Notes: a model not told the origin generated them from the letters alone. Positions 51,952 through 60,147 are shown, counted from the stretch's first letter. The stretch: DNA of 64,000 nt from Chitinophaga varians (GCF_014529945.1 NZ_JACVFB010000001.1:1860001-1924000), one strand, 5' to 3'. Made by a program: numbers and translations.

Positions 51952-51992
51952 ATAATGAAAAAGCTGGCTATTTACGCCAGCTTTTTCATTAT
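51952..51992. terminator. Bidirectional terminator, aldo/keto reductase / porin-like gene
   Basis: A perfect 17-bp inverted repeat (51952-51968 and 51976-51992; ATAATGAAAAAGCTGGC) with a 7-nt loop. Internal A and T tracts let it work for both convergent genes. Confidence 0.9.
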
Positions 51993-52048
51993 ATACTCTG
52001 GTGGATGGAAGTCTCTATTGATCTTCGATCATCCGGTAAATCAGCTTA

Positions 52049-53077
52049 TCAGAGTTTTATTTTGATGCCTGCATTGGCGCCCAGTCCACCGATATTGATA
52101 TATGATTTCAGGTCGTTGGAAGGTTCGTTGTCGTTCCTGTAATATACTTTACTACCGATCTGATTGATGGGCGTGTTGGAGTTTTTATCCAGCGTGGTAA
52201 CGTATTTGGTGTGTCTCTCCGCCACGCTGAGGTCACCGAGGCTGCGGGTCGGTTGACCAGGCACTGGCGCCACCACCGCGCCGGTAGTAGCATTGACGAT
52301 ATTGTTGGTTTGCTCAAAGGCGGTGACGTCTTTTTCCTTACTTCTTACCGGCACATTGCGATATTCTCCTTCCACGAAGATATCGATACGGGGACTCACG
52401 TAGAAGGATACACCGATAGCGCCCTGGAAGCCGAGGGTGATGTTAGGTTTCACCTCTTCTTTGCGATGGATAATGGTTTGCACCATGGTACCGGGAGGAA
52501 TACCTGCCGGACTGGTGAGCTGGTCCACGTCTGTATCGATGTGCAGGCGGCCCCATAACGGTATCACGAAACCTACACGCACATATGGATTTACCTTCTC
52601 AAATCCGGGGTTCAACACCAGTGAGGGCGCGAAGTCGATCGCGTTTACATATCCGTGCGATTCCACACTGGTCAGTTGTTTGCCGCTACCGGCCAGTGTA
52701 GTGAGATTTTTCGTCATCAGGTTCTTTCGGCTGTGGTAGTAATTAAACGAAGCTTCCACAGCCATATACTTGTTGATGTTATACCCTACTGCGATCCCTC
52801 CTCTTGCGCCTTCGCCATAGGAGCCGGTGAGTACTTTACGGCTGATGGTGTCCAGCGGATTGGGACGGGTAGGATTGTATTCAGTATGCAGGTCCTGCGG
52901 CGGAAATGGGCCAACGTTCGGGAACTGTCCCGGGAAAACGCTGAAGAAGTAACCACCGGTTACTTTGAGATAAAATTTTGATTGTTGTGGATGTTTGCCG
53001 GTAAGCTCCTGGGCCTGGACGCTTCCTGCAAGGGTTAATGCCAGCATAGTGGCTGAAAACAGGTGCACTTTTTTCAT
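52049..53077 (-). CDS. Outer-membrane beta-barrel protein
   Basis: A 342-residue protein with signal MKKVHLFSATMLALTLAGSV (cleaved near VQAQ). The mature chain alternates hydrophobic and polar residues as in an OmpA/OmpW-like barrel (FYLKVTGGYFFSVFPG, GGIAVGYNINKYMAVEASFN, YVRVGFVIPLWGRLHID, GFQGAIGVSFYVSPRIDIFV) and ends with GGLGANAGIKIKL. It shows no TonB box. Probably a structural or passive porin-type barrel. A 12-bp inverted repeat surrounds its upstream region. Confidence 0.8.
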   Translation of the reverse strand: MKKVHLFSATMLALTLAGSVQAQELTGKHPQQSKFYLKVTGGYFFSVFPGQFPNVGPFPPQDLHTEYNPTRPNPLDTISRKVLTGSYGEGARGGIAVGYNINKYMAVEASFNYYHSRKNLMTKNLTTLAGSGKQLTSVESHGYVNAIDFAPSLVLNPGFEKVNPYVRVGFVIPLWGRLHIDTDVDQLTSPAGIPPGTMVQTIIHRKEEVKPNITLGFQGAIGVSFYVSPRIDIFVEGEYRNVPVRSKEKDVTAFEQTNNIVNATTGAVVAPVPGQPTRSLGDLSVAERHTKYVTTLDKNSNTPINQIGSKVYYRNDNEPSNDLKSYINIGGLGANAGIKIKL

Positions 53078-53087
53078 AAACAGTGGT

Positions 53088-53157
53088 TTTGGTGAGATGG
53101 TTTTTCAACCTATCGGAAATTAACGAATTGTTATCAAATAACAAGCATCTCACCAAA
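53088..53157 (-). promoter_or_regulatory. Inverted repeat in the leader of the barrel gene
   Basis: A perfect 12-bp pair TTTGGTGAGATG (53088-53099) and complement (53146-53157) encloses 46 nt, within which TTGTTAT/ATAACAA (53128-53144) forms a second hairpin. It fills the whole gap between the BamA-like stop (53162) and the barrel start, so it can be a terminator, a leader structure or both. Confidence 0.45.
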
Positions 53158-53161
53158 CTGT

Positions 53162-54340
53162 TTAGAAAGCTTCCGCCAGAGACAGATACAGGCCTTTCTG
53201 TCTGGACTCGCCGTCTCTCTTCTCCCCAACGGCATAGTCTATACGAATAGTCAGTTTGGCGTTTTCATCGTAGAAGTAACGGATACCACCGCCCAGGCTG
53301 GGCTTAAAGCCATTGAGTGCAAAATTGTGGTTGTTGAACACGGAGCCCGCGCCGGCAAACGCGGCCAGTGCGAATTTCGGCCGGATGTCTACAAACCATA
53401 TTTTGATATGCATTTTAGGATCGATCAGGTAACGATATTCCGCCTGCCCTGCCAGATAGTTCTGATCACGGTAACGGCCGGTGTAATAGCCGCGCATCAT
53501 GTTATCATTCCCCATTTCAGGCAACAGATAAAAAGGCAGCCTGTCGCCCTGTAGACTATTAAACACGCCATTCAGGCCCAACGTGCTTTTAGGAGACAGG
53601 GAAATAAAGTGAGCGCCCTGCGCTTCCAGTTTGAACAGGGGCTCTGAGCTCACGAATGACGGCGCATACGCCGCATTCAACCGCAGCCACCAACCTTTGC
53701 GGGTATAGTTCTGGTTATCGCGGTTATCGAAGATACCGGTGAGGCCGATGAATGTTACATGGCCTCCCTCTTTGCCTACCAGTGACATGGTATTATAAAT
53801 ACCTTTATCATCCTTGCTGCTGTAAGAATCGTTCTGGTATAACAGTGAGGCGCCGGCATAGAAGTGGCCGGTGATACGCCGTTCCGCTTCGAACTGCGCT
53901 TTATAGCGGGTATTATTTAACAGGGAGCGGTCATCGTGCCGGGTTTCGTTACCGATACCGAAGAAGTACAGCGGGAAATTATGATACCGCAGGTTGCCTT
54001 TGTAATGCCAGGTATTACCACGGGTCCAGATATTGGCCTTCAGGTCTATTTTAAACTGGCTCTCGGTGGTAACAGCCGGAATCAGGTTCAGCGTGGAGTT
54101 ACGGGTAGTGATATCCGGGTTTTTGTTGTCTGTATAAAAGGAATACAACATGGCGGCGCCAATTTCAAGTCCCTTTTCCTGGGAATAACCCAACACCGGC
54201 AGCGGGAAAAAACTACGCTTCCGGAATGCAAGACTGTCCGCCGGAGGGGGCGTACTTTCCTTTGAAACTGTATCCTGTTGCGCCTGGGTACCGATGGCCA
54301 ATGAAACGAACAACGCCGTGATAGTAAGTGCTTTATACAT
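53162..54340 (-). CDS. BamA/TamA-family (D15-like) outer-membrane protein
   Basis: A 392-residue protein with a signal peptide (MYKALTITALFVSLAIGTQA). It lacks POTRA domains: the mature chain is nearly all 16-strand barrel of the bacterial surface antigen family (FFPLPVLGYSQEKGLEIGAA at the start, GYYTGRYRDQNYLAGQAEYR near 290 resembling the conserved VRGY/F-type loop, and terminal GLYLSLAEAF with C-terminal Phe). Such short forms are common in Bacteroidota; a translocation role is unproven. It precedes the barrel gene on the same strand. Confidence 0.85.
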   Translation of the reverse strand: MYKALTITALFVSLAIGTQAQQDTVSKESTPPPADSLAFRKRSFFPLPVLGYSQEKGLEIGAAMLYSFYTDNKNPDITTRNSTLNLIPAVTTESQFKIDLKANIWTRGNTWHYKGNLRYHNFPLYFFGIGNETRHDDRSLLNNTRYKAQFEAERRITGHFYAGASLLYQNDSYSSKDDKGIYNTMSLVGKEGGHVTFIGLTGIFDNRDNQNYTRKGWWLRLNAAYAPSFVSSEPLFKLEAQGAHFISLSPKSTLGLNGVFNSLQGDRLPFYLLPEMGNDNMMRGYYTGRYRDQNYLAGQAEYRYLIDPKMHIKIWFVDIRPKFALAAFAGAGSVFNNHNFALNGFKPSLGGGIRYFYDENAKLTIRIDYAVGEKRDGESRQKGLYLSLAEAF

Positions 54341-54362
54341 GGCCGCAAATGTACACCATAAA

Positions 54363-54494
54363 GAATTACAAATGACGAATTACCAATGACGAATTGAGGA
54401 ATCCCTATCAGGGCGGTTAATAAGTAACCTTGCCATAAACAGCCCTCAATTCGTCATTGGTAATTCGTCATTGGTAATTCGTCATTTGTAATTC
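54363..54494. repeat. Palindromic word-repeat element, core family, copy 3
   Basis: The left arm is 37 bp (54363-54399, GAATTACAAATGACGAATTA...). The right arm is 51 bp (54444-54494) and is the exact inverse of the left except for one inserted 14-nt unit (TTGGTAATTCGTCA). The 44-bp interior carries GGCGGTTAATAAGTAACC and CCATAAACAGCC, the same core as at 4172 and 17946. It lies between the Rdx stop (54497) and the BamA-like start. Confidence 0.8.
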
Positions 54495-54496
54495 CC

Positions 54497-54772
54497 TTAG
54501 CGGTCTGAATGGCCCAATTGTTTGTCGGGGGCTACCAGGTCGCGCACCAGTTGTTTCAGGAATTTTATTTCCGGGAAATGTCCGGCTTCTTTCCGGTCAA
54601 AGACCGGCTGCTCATTCAGAAAGATCGTATAGGTACCGGCAGTTTCGCTGGGACGCAGCGTTACTCCCCCCAGTTCAGCCGTGAAAGTAGTCAGCAGTTC
54701 CTGCGCCATATAAGCAGCGCGAAGCAGCCAGCCACACTTTGGACAATATTCGATGGTAATGACCGGTTTCAT
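54497..54772 (-). CDS. Rdx/SelW-family redox protein
   Basis: A 91-residue thioredoxin-like protein of the SelT/SelW/SelH (Rdx) family. It starts MKPVITIEYCPKCGWLLRAA with the CxxC motif at 10-13, has GGVTLRPSETAGTYTIFLNE in the middle, and FDRKEAGHFPEIKFLKQLVR near the end. The family has a proposed but undefined redox role. Cys replaces the Sec of eukaryotic members. It stands alone ahead of a word-repeat element. Confidence 0.9.
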   Translation of the reverse strand: MKPVITIEYCPKCGWLLRAAYMAQELLTTFTAELGGVTLRPSETAGTYTIFLNEQPVFDRKEAGHFPEIKFLKQLVRDLVAPDKQLGHSDR

Positions 54773-54802
54773 GATAATGGACTGATGTTTAAGATGTTAG
54801 GG

Positions 54803-54850
54803 AACGAGGCGCCCTCGACAAGTTTATCCGTTACCGGTAGAGGCCTCGTT
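54803..54850. promoter_or_regulatory. Hairpin in the divergent gap between rdx and the kinase gene
   Basis: An 8-bp perfect pair AACGAGGC (54803-54810) and complement (54843-54850) with a 32-nt interior that contains a GCCCTCGAC/ TTACCGGTAGAGG segment. It could be part of the rdx leader. The rest of the 257-nt gap is AT-rich and should hold both promoters. Confidence 0.35.
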
Positions 54851-55029
54851 TGCCGGAAAGATACGACTGTATTCGGATTTCAGGGAGTATAACACAAAAA
54901 TCACACGTCTGCGATCACATTTTATTGTCTGTTCTTTTGAATCGTCCTCCTTTATCTTTATTTTTATGCCATAATTAAAGCGTACGTCCCCGAATCGCTC
55001 TACTATGTCACAGCCAACAATAATACCTT

Positions 55030-57051
55030 ATGCTGCCGGCCATACCTTTGAAAAAATGTATTTTTATTCCCCTATGTTTATTGCTCCTGTCCCCTGCCAC
55101 CAGAGCGCAACAAAGCGGAATAGACAGCCTGCAGCACAACCTTAATGCGCACCTTCAGCGGGACACCCTCAGGGTGAACCTGTTGAACCAACTATCACGC
55201 CTATACTTTACCAAAGATGCAGGCATTGCAGGACGATTGGGAGAAGAAGCTCTCCAGATCAGCAATGAACTCGGTTATGTCAAAGGAAAAATATGGGCGA
55301 CCCGTAACCTTGCCCTCGTAGAAAATACGAAAGGCAATCTGGACAAACAATTGCAGCTTACCTTCTCCGCCCTGAAACTCGCAGAGGCACAGGGAGAACC
55401 ACGCACCCTGGGCATTCTGAACAATGATGTGGGCAACATCTTCACGGAACAAAACAATCCCCGGGACGCATTGGTCTACCTGCAAAAATCCCTTCAGATA
55501 AAAGAGCAACTAAAAGAAATCCCCGAGATCAGTAAAACCCTTAATAATATTGGCTCTGCCTACATCGCCCTGAAACAAACCGATTCCGCGCTACTATATT
55601 TAACCAGGTCCGAGAAGCTTAAACTGTCACTGCGCGATGAGCGCGGGCTGGCCTATACCTATGAGAACATGGGGATCGTGGCCATGCTCGAGCATCGTTA
55701 TGAGACCGCACTGCGTTATCATGAGCTGTCGGCACAGTATTATAAGAACACCGACAACCAGCCCGGTATCACCAAGGCCAGCCTCAACCTGGCGGAAGTG
55801 CAGACCCTGCTGGGCGACCTGAACAGCGCGGAAAAGAACCTGGACACTGCCCTGGCGATCAACGAAAAGCTGGGCAACGTGAAAAATGAGATGATCTATT
55901 ATAAGATCCGCTCCAAACTGGATTCTGCGCGGCACGACTACGCCTCTGCCCTGAAACACTATCAGGCATTCAGCGAACGCAACATCGACTACTTTAATAT
56001 CGAAAAGATCCGGCAGATCAGCCGCTCCACGATGAAATATGAAGCGGAGAAAAAGCAACGGGAAAATGTGATGCTTAAAAAGGAACAACAGCTGCACTTG
56101 GCCACCATCCAGCAACAGCGGGTGTTGGTATTGTCCGGCGCCGCCCTGTTCCTCGCGCTCCTGCTGATCACCGCCATGGTATACCGGCTGTACAAACACC
56201 AGCAGGAACTCTACCAGCAGCTGAACAGCAAGAACCAGGAAGTGTCTCTGCAAAACCACATCATTCTCGAACAAAACGCCACCCTCGAAAATCTCAATCA
56301 GGTAAAGGATAAAATATTCTCTGTGATATCCCATGACCTGCGGTCACCACTGGCCATTCTCGAAGGGTTGCTGTTTCTCCTGAAAGATGAAAAGATCGAT
56401 GCCCAGCAATTCCGCTTCTATACAGATGAACTGTGGCGAGATGTAAAAAATACCGCGTACATGATGGACAACATGCTGCAGTGGGCCAGCAACCAGATGA
56501 AGGGCATCAGTGTTAAAGCGGATGATTTCGACCTCACCCTGCTGCTCAATCAGGAGTTTGAACTGCTGCAGACGATGGCCCGGCAAAAAGATGTGAAGCT
56601 TACCCACGAGCTGAAAAGCGCCATCCTGGTATATGCTGACCCCGACATGATCAGACTGGTGCTGCGTAACCTGATCAACAATGCCATTAAGTTTACGCCC
56701 GGCGGCGGTGAGATAGTGCTCAAAGCGCAGCTGGACAAGGGAGAAGCCCAGGTATCCGTTAAAGATAATGGCACCGGCATCCCTATAGATGATCAGCATC
56801 GTATTTTCTCCAATATATATTACTCCACCACCGGCACACGGAATGAAAAGGGCTGCGGTCTCGGGCTGCACCTGTCGAAAGACTTCGTAGAGCGCAACCA
56901 TGGCCACATCTGGTTTGAAAGCAAACCCGGAGAAGGCAGCTGCTTTAGTTTCACCGTGCCCCTTTCCGACGAACAGGACATTAACGCCCGCGGCTATACG
57001 GTGGTGCTACAGGACAATCCTGTCAGCGGCATGAGCGTCCTGCGAAGGTAG
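55030..57051 (+). CDS. TPR-containing sensor histidine kinase
   Basis: A 673-residue kinase. Signal or anchor (LKKCIFIPLCLLLLSPATRA), about six periplasmic TPRs (about 50-330: ALVYLQKSLQIKEQLKEIPE, SLNLAEVQTLLGDLNSAEKN), one membrane helix (about 360-385, VLVLSGAALFLALLLITAMV), a coiled coil, HisKA with SVISHDLRSPLAILEG (His435) and HATPase with NLINNAIKFTPGGG, DNGTGIP and GCGLGLHLSKDF. No response regulator gene lies adjacent, so its partner is elsewhere. Its stop is 1 nt from that of the convergent Lrp gene. Confidence 0.92.
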   Translation: MLPAIPLKKCIFIPLCLLLLSPATRAQQSGIDSLQHNLNAHLQRDTLRVNLLNQLSRLYFTKDAGIAGRLGEEALQISNELGYVKGKIWATRNLALVENTKGNLDKQLQLTFSALKLAEAQGEPRTLGILNNDVGNIFTEQNNPRDALVYLQKSLQIKEQLKEIPEISKTLNNIGSAYIALKQTDSALLYLTRSEKLKLSLRDERGLAYTYENMGIVAMLEHRYETALRYHELSAQYYKNTDNQPGITKASLNLAEVQTLLGDLNSAEKNLDTALAINEKLGNVKNEMIYYKIRSKLDSARHDYASALKHYQAFSERNIDYFNIEKIRQISRSTMKYEAEKKQRENVMLKKEQQLHLATIQQQRVLVLSGAALFLALLLITAMVYRLYKHQQELYQQLNSKNQEVSLQNHIILEQNATLENLNQVKDKIFSVISHDLRSPLAILEGLLFLLKDEKIDAQQFRFYTDELWRDVKNTAYMMDNMLQWASNQMKGISVKADDFDLTLLLNQEFELLQTMARQKDVKLTHELKSAILVYADPDMIRLVLRNLINNAIKFTPGGGEIVLKAQLDKGEAQVSVKDNGTGIPIDDQHRIFSNIYYSTTGTRNEKGCGLGLHLSKDFVERNHGHIWFESKPGEGSCFSFTVPLSDEQDINARGYTVVLQDNPVSGMSVLRR

Positions 57052-57052
57052 T

Positions 57053-57517
57053 TTACACGAGCCCGAATGCTGTTGTATGTTTGATCTCCGTCATCACGAA
57101 GGAGCTATGTACCTGTGCTATATTTTCAATAGCCGCCAGTTTGTTGGTCAGAAAATGCTGGTACCGCCGCATATCGTCCACCACGACTTTCAGCATGTAA
57201 TCAAATGTGCCGGCTACGTGATAACATTCCATCACTTCTTCCATCTGGCCGATGGCCGATTCAAATTTTTTCAGCAGCGGCTGCGAATGCAGCTGCAGTG
57301 ACACATTACAGAAGGCCACCAGTGTTTTTCCTATTTTCTCCGGATGTAGCAGCGTGACATAATTCCGGATCACTCCCATTTTCTCAATTTTCTTCAGCCG
57401 TTCGTAGGTCGGAGTAACGCTCAGGCCTATACGATGGGCGATCTCCTTGGTGTTGAGGCGGGCATTTTCCTGTAATACTTCCAGAATGCGGCGATCTGTT
57501 TTATCGAGTGTGTCCAT
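57053..57517 (-). CDS. Lrp/AsnC-family transcriptional regulator
   Basis: A 154-residue regulator: winged HTH (LDKTDRRILEVLQENARLNT, then KEIAHRIGLSVTPTYERLKK, about 3-42) and a C-terminal RAM ligand domain (about 65-145, VVDDMRRYQHFLTNKLAAIE). It would bind an amino acid and control nearby genes. It is divergent from the histidine decarboxylase with a 166-nt gap that contains an AT-rich dyad, so it probably regulates that gene, possibly with histidine as effector; this is inference. Confidence 0.93.
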   Translation of the reverse strand: MDTLDKTDRRILEVLQENARLNTKEIAHRIGLSVTPTYERLKKIEKMGVIRNYVTLLHPEKIGKTLVAFCNVSLQLHSQPLLKKFESAIGQMEEVMECYHVAGTFDYMLKVVVDDMRRYQHFLTNKLAAIENIAQVHSSFVMTEIKHTTAFGLV

Positions 57518-57560
57518 AGCAGAAAGTTTTATCTAAAAAAGCGGCCACAGGCAGTCACTT

Positions 57561-57595
57561 TTAGTTGTTTTAAACTATAATAAAACCAAAACTAG
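57561..57595. promoter_or_regulatory. AT-rich dyad, possible Lrp-type operator
   Basis: TTAGTTGTTTTA (57561-57572) is mirrored by TAAAACCAAAACTAG (57581-57595), allowing a 3-nt gap. Lrp-family operators are often such loose AT-rich dyads. It lies 44 nt from the regulator start and about 90 nt from the decarboxylase start. Confidence 0.25.
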
Positions 57596-57683
57596 TATAT
57601 ATTTTCTGATTATGACACAATACTGGTTCATTTCAATGGCATTTACATAGCTTCGCAGCATCATACACCTGTAATTGCCGATT

Positions 57684-58814
57684 ATGAAAGATCACCCGTT
57701 ATCTGCCGCCGATGCGGCCACGCTGGACCGTTTGCTGACTGAAGTGCAGGACCACACCCAACATTTCCTGGGATATCCGGTATCCAAAGACTTTGACTAC
57801 ACCCCTCTTCTCCCTTTTTTACAATATCCGCTGAATAATCTGGGAGATCCTTTTGTGGATTCCACCTATACGGTTGGTTCCCGGGAGATGGAAAAATATG
57901 TTGTGGAATTTTTTGCCCGACTGTTCCGTGCGCCGGCCAACGACTGGTGGGGCTATGTGACCAATGGTGGTTCAGAAGGCAATCTTTATGGGCTGTATCT
58001 CGCGCGGGAACTGTATCCCAAGGCGATGGTATATTATTCAGAAGCCACCCATTACAGCGTGCAAAAGAACCTGCATCTGCTGAATATGCCCAGTATTATG
58101 ATCCGGACGCTGCCCAACGGGGAAATCGATTATGATGACCTGGAGCAGACCATGGGCATGAACCGGCATATGCCCGTGATCATGCTGGCCAATATCGGCA
58201 CCACGATGACCGAAGCCAGAGATGACATCCGGCGTATCAAAGATATTTTGAAGCGACTGGCCATCCGGCACCATTACATCCATGCTGACGGAGCGTTGTC
58301 CGGCAGTTATTGCGCATTTTTAAACCCAAGGCCCGCTTTTGACTTTGCAGATGGCGCCGACAGCATCGCCATCAGCGGACATAAATTTATAGGCTCACCT
58401 ATCCCTTGCGGCGTAGTGGTGGCCAAAAAATCTTACCGCGACAGGATTGCCCGTTCTGTTGCCTATATCGGGAGTATGGACACTACCATCACCGGTTCAA
58501 GAAACGGCCACAGTCCGTTGTTTCTATGGTACGCGCTGAAAAGCCTCGGCCTCGCCGGCCTGGAAAGAAGGGCCCGGCACAGCCTGTCCGTAGCCGCCTA
58601 TGCAGTGGACCGTTTGCAGGAAAACGGCATTCCCGCATGGCGCAACCCCGACTCCATCACGGTGGTATTTCCGGAGCCCCCCGGAAATATCCGCCGTAAG
58701 TGGCAGCTGGCCTCAGAAAATGGCTGGTCACATATTATCTGTATGCCGAATGTGGAAACGTCCCAGATGGATGCCCTGCTGGCAGAGATGACGGCTGCTT
58801 CGGTGATGGTTTAG
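57684..58814 (+). CDS. hdc: PLP-dependent histidine decarboxylase
   Basis: A 376-residue cytoplasmic enzyme, group II decarboxylase, that should convert histidine to histamine. Strong agreement with the Morganella/Klebsiella type: HFLGYPVSKDFDYTPL near the N-terminus, WWGYVTNGGSEGNLYGLYLA (about 89-108), PNGEIDYDDLEQTM, YIHADGALSGSY, SIAISGHKFIGSPIPCGVVV with the PLP-binding Lys234, TITGSRNGHSPLFLWYALKS and WRNPDSITVVFPEPP. ATG 57684 is used instead of a TTG three codons upstream. No antiporter or histidine permease gene is adjacent. Its stop codon overlaps that of mscS. Confidence 0.9.
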   Translation: MKDHPLSAADAATLDRLLTEVQDHTQHFLGYPVSKDFDYTPLLPFLQYPLNNLGDPFVDSTYTVGSREMEKYVVEFFARLFRAPANDWWGYVTNGGSEGNLYGLYLARELYPKAMVYYSEATHYSVQKNLHLLNMPSIMIRTLPNGEIDYDDLEQTMGMNRHMPVIMLANIGTTMTEARDDIRRIKDILKRLAIRHHYIHADGALSGSYCAFLNPRPAFDFADGADSIAISGHKFIGSPIPCGVVVAKKSYRDRIARSVAYIGSMDTTITGSRNGHSPLFLWYALKSLGLAGLERRARHSLSVAAYAVDRLQENGIPAWRNPDSITVVFPEPPGNIRRKWQLASENGWSHIICMPNVETSQMDALLAEMTAASVMV

Positions 58815-59698
58815 ATCTTACCGCCTTCCGCGATAGCGATGATTTCCGTGTTGAGCGCCCGTTTAATCAGGCGCTCTTTTTCTTTGTCCGGATGCGGCAC
58901 CAGCAGTTGTACTTTAAACTGGACAAAATCTTTTTTGATCTCCAGGGTTTTGAGAGAGAAACTTTCCTCCCGGTAGTAGCGCTGATAGGCCTCTATAGAC
59001 TTGCGCAGGCGCGCTTCCAGCTCCTCCGGCGTGAACTTATGTTTATGATCGATCTCAAATTCGAGGCTCAGCTTTTTAATATTCTGTTTGGACTGGTTCA
59101 CCACAATACTGGTAAACACAACAGAGTTAGGAATGATAACAATATCGTCATCATCGTTCTGCAACACCACGTTGATCAGGGTGATGTCCATGATCTTCCC
59201 TTTATATTCGCCGATCCTGACCTGGTCTCCCAGCGATAACTGATCGGAGAACATGACGATCAGTCCATTGATCATATTAGCGATATAATCTTTTGTTAAT
59301 AACGCGATGGCAGCAGCCACGATGGTGATACTGGTGATGAGCTGCATCAGGTCTTTCCCGAAAAAGATGGGGATGGCTAACAGAAAGAAAGCCGTATTCA
59401 TGACGGAAGTGATGCGGTTGATCCCCAGTATGAAATTATCTTTCTCCAGTGGTTTGGTGCGGTGGCGACGGGTGTACCAGGACAGTATCACGAGCCATGC
59501 GATAGAAATGACGATATTGGCGCCCAGAAAAAATGACAGGGCGTTGGTTACTTTAAATAACCACTGGAACTTATCGTAAAATGCAGGATGTTCAAGGTTA
59601 AAATATACAATACCGGAATAGATCAGCAGTTTTATCACGAAGATGATCCGCTCACGGCGGTTCGTATTTTTATAGGTTTTATCGGTTACTAACATCAT
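58811..59698 (-). CDS. Small-conductance mechanosensitive channel (MscS family)
   Basis: A 295-residue inner-membrane channel. Start set at MMLVTDKTYKNTNRRERI, just downstream of its -7 box. Two outer helices (about 20-40 and 60-85), a third near 110-130 and the pore-lining helix (about 135-160, TIVAAAIALLTKDYIANMIN), then the beta domain (LSLGDQVRIGEYKGKIMDIT, VVIPNSVVFTSIVVNQSKQN-like region) and a C-terminal alpha/beta part. It should open under hypo-osmotic shock. Its stop overlaps that of the convergent hdc gene by 2 nt. Confidence 0.9.
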   Translation of the reverse strand: MMLVTDKTYKNTNRRERIIFVIKLLIYSGIVYFNLEHPAFYDKFQWLFKVTNALSFFLGANIVISIAWLVILSWYTRRHRTKPLEKDNFILGINRITSVMNTAFFLLAIPIFFGKDLMQLITSITIVAAAIALLTKDYIANMINGLIVMFSDQLSLGDQVRIGEYKGKIMDITLINVVLQNDDDDIVIIPNSVVFTSIVVNQSKQNIKKLSLEFEIDHKHKFTPEELEARLRKSIEAYQRYYREESFSLKTLEIKKDFVQFKVQLLVPHPDKEKERLIKRALNTEIIAIAEGGKI

Positions 59699-59720
59699 AG
59701 TGGTCCCACACGCTTTCCCG

Positions 59721-59728
59721 CAAAAGTA
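59721..59728 (-). promoter_or_regulatory. -7 box of the mscS gene
   Basis: The minus strand reads TACTTTTG, an exact TAnnTTTG, 22 nt before the start. The expected -33 position lies in the T tract of the upstream terminator and has no clear TTG. Confidence 0.5.
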
Positions 59729-59744
59729 CAAAAGGCGTGCGGCT

Positions 59745-59771
59745 AAAAAAAGTGGCTTCCGGAGGAAGGCC
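59745..59771 (-). terminator. Terminator of the 86-residue gene
   Basis: Minus-strand stem GGCCTTCC / GGAAG-CC (59764-59771 and 59754-59760, one bulge) with a TCC loop, followed by AC and seven T (59745-59751). It begins at the stop codon of the gene at 59771. Confidence 0.75.
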
Positions 59772-60031
59772 TATAGTTCTCCCATTTTGTTCAGTATTTC
59801 AGTCCAGATAATGCGGGCTATTTGTTCACTTTCCACAATACGCAGATTTCCTTCCGGGGTGTCTGTATGATCTATCATGAAGGTCTGGGAATGGGGTTGA
59901 AAATCGTCCAGTACATGTTCACGGACATCAGGGATTACCTCATAAATGGTTTCATAAGCGATCCTGTTGATACTGATAGTCAGGCCGTATGGTTTTCCTT
60001 TAATCATCACCGTTATACTATGCTTTTCCAT
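59771..60031 (-). CDS. Hypothetical 86-residue protein
   Basis: A small soluble protein: MEKHSITVMIKGKPYGLTIS, then NRIAYETIYEVIPDVREHVL, TFMIDHTDTPEGNLRIVESE and a last helix QIARIIWTEILNKMGEL. Two strands, a helix, strand, helix are predicted. No named family recognised, though similar short proteins occur in Chitinophagaceae as far as I recall. It has its own terminator. The DUF6496 gene upstream on the same strand ends with a separate terminator, so this gene has its own transcript. Confidence 0.65.
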   Translation of the reverse strand: MEKHSITVMIKGKPYGLTISINRIAYETIYEVIPDVREHVLDDFQPHSQTFMIDHTDTPEGNLRIVESEQIARIIWTEILNKMGEL

Positions 60032-60083
60032 ACAAACTGGTTTTGATCCACTATTAAGAGGGCAATAGGTATGCCATATAAAA

Positions 60084-60110
60084 AGACCGGTGACACTTGG
60101 TTACCGGTCT
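60084..60110 (-). terminator. Terminator of the DUF6496 gene
   Basis: An 8-bp stem AGACCGGT (60084-60091) and complement (60103-60110) with A and T runs on both sides (AAAA left, CTTTTT right). It sits 37 nt behind the stop at 60148. Confidence 0.85.
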
Positions 60111-60147
60111 CTTTTTGTATATAAACAGAAGGATAAAACGGTCTGTT

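Noticed and set aside
54497..54772. Selenoprotein reading of the Rdx gene
   Set aside because: The motif is CxxC with ordinary Cys codons and the frame has no internal TGA.
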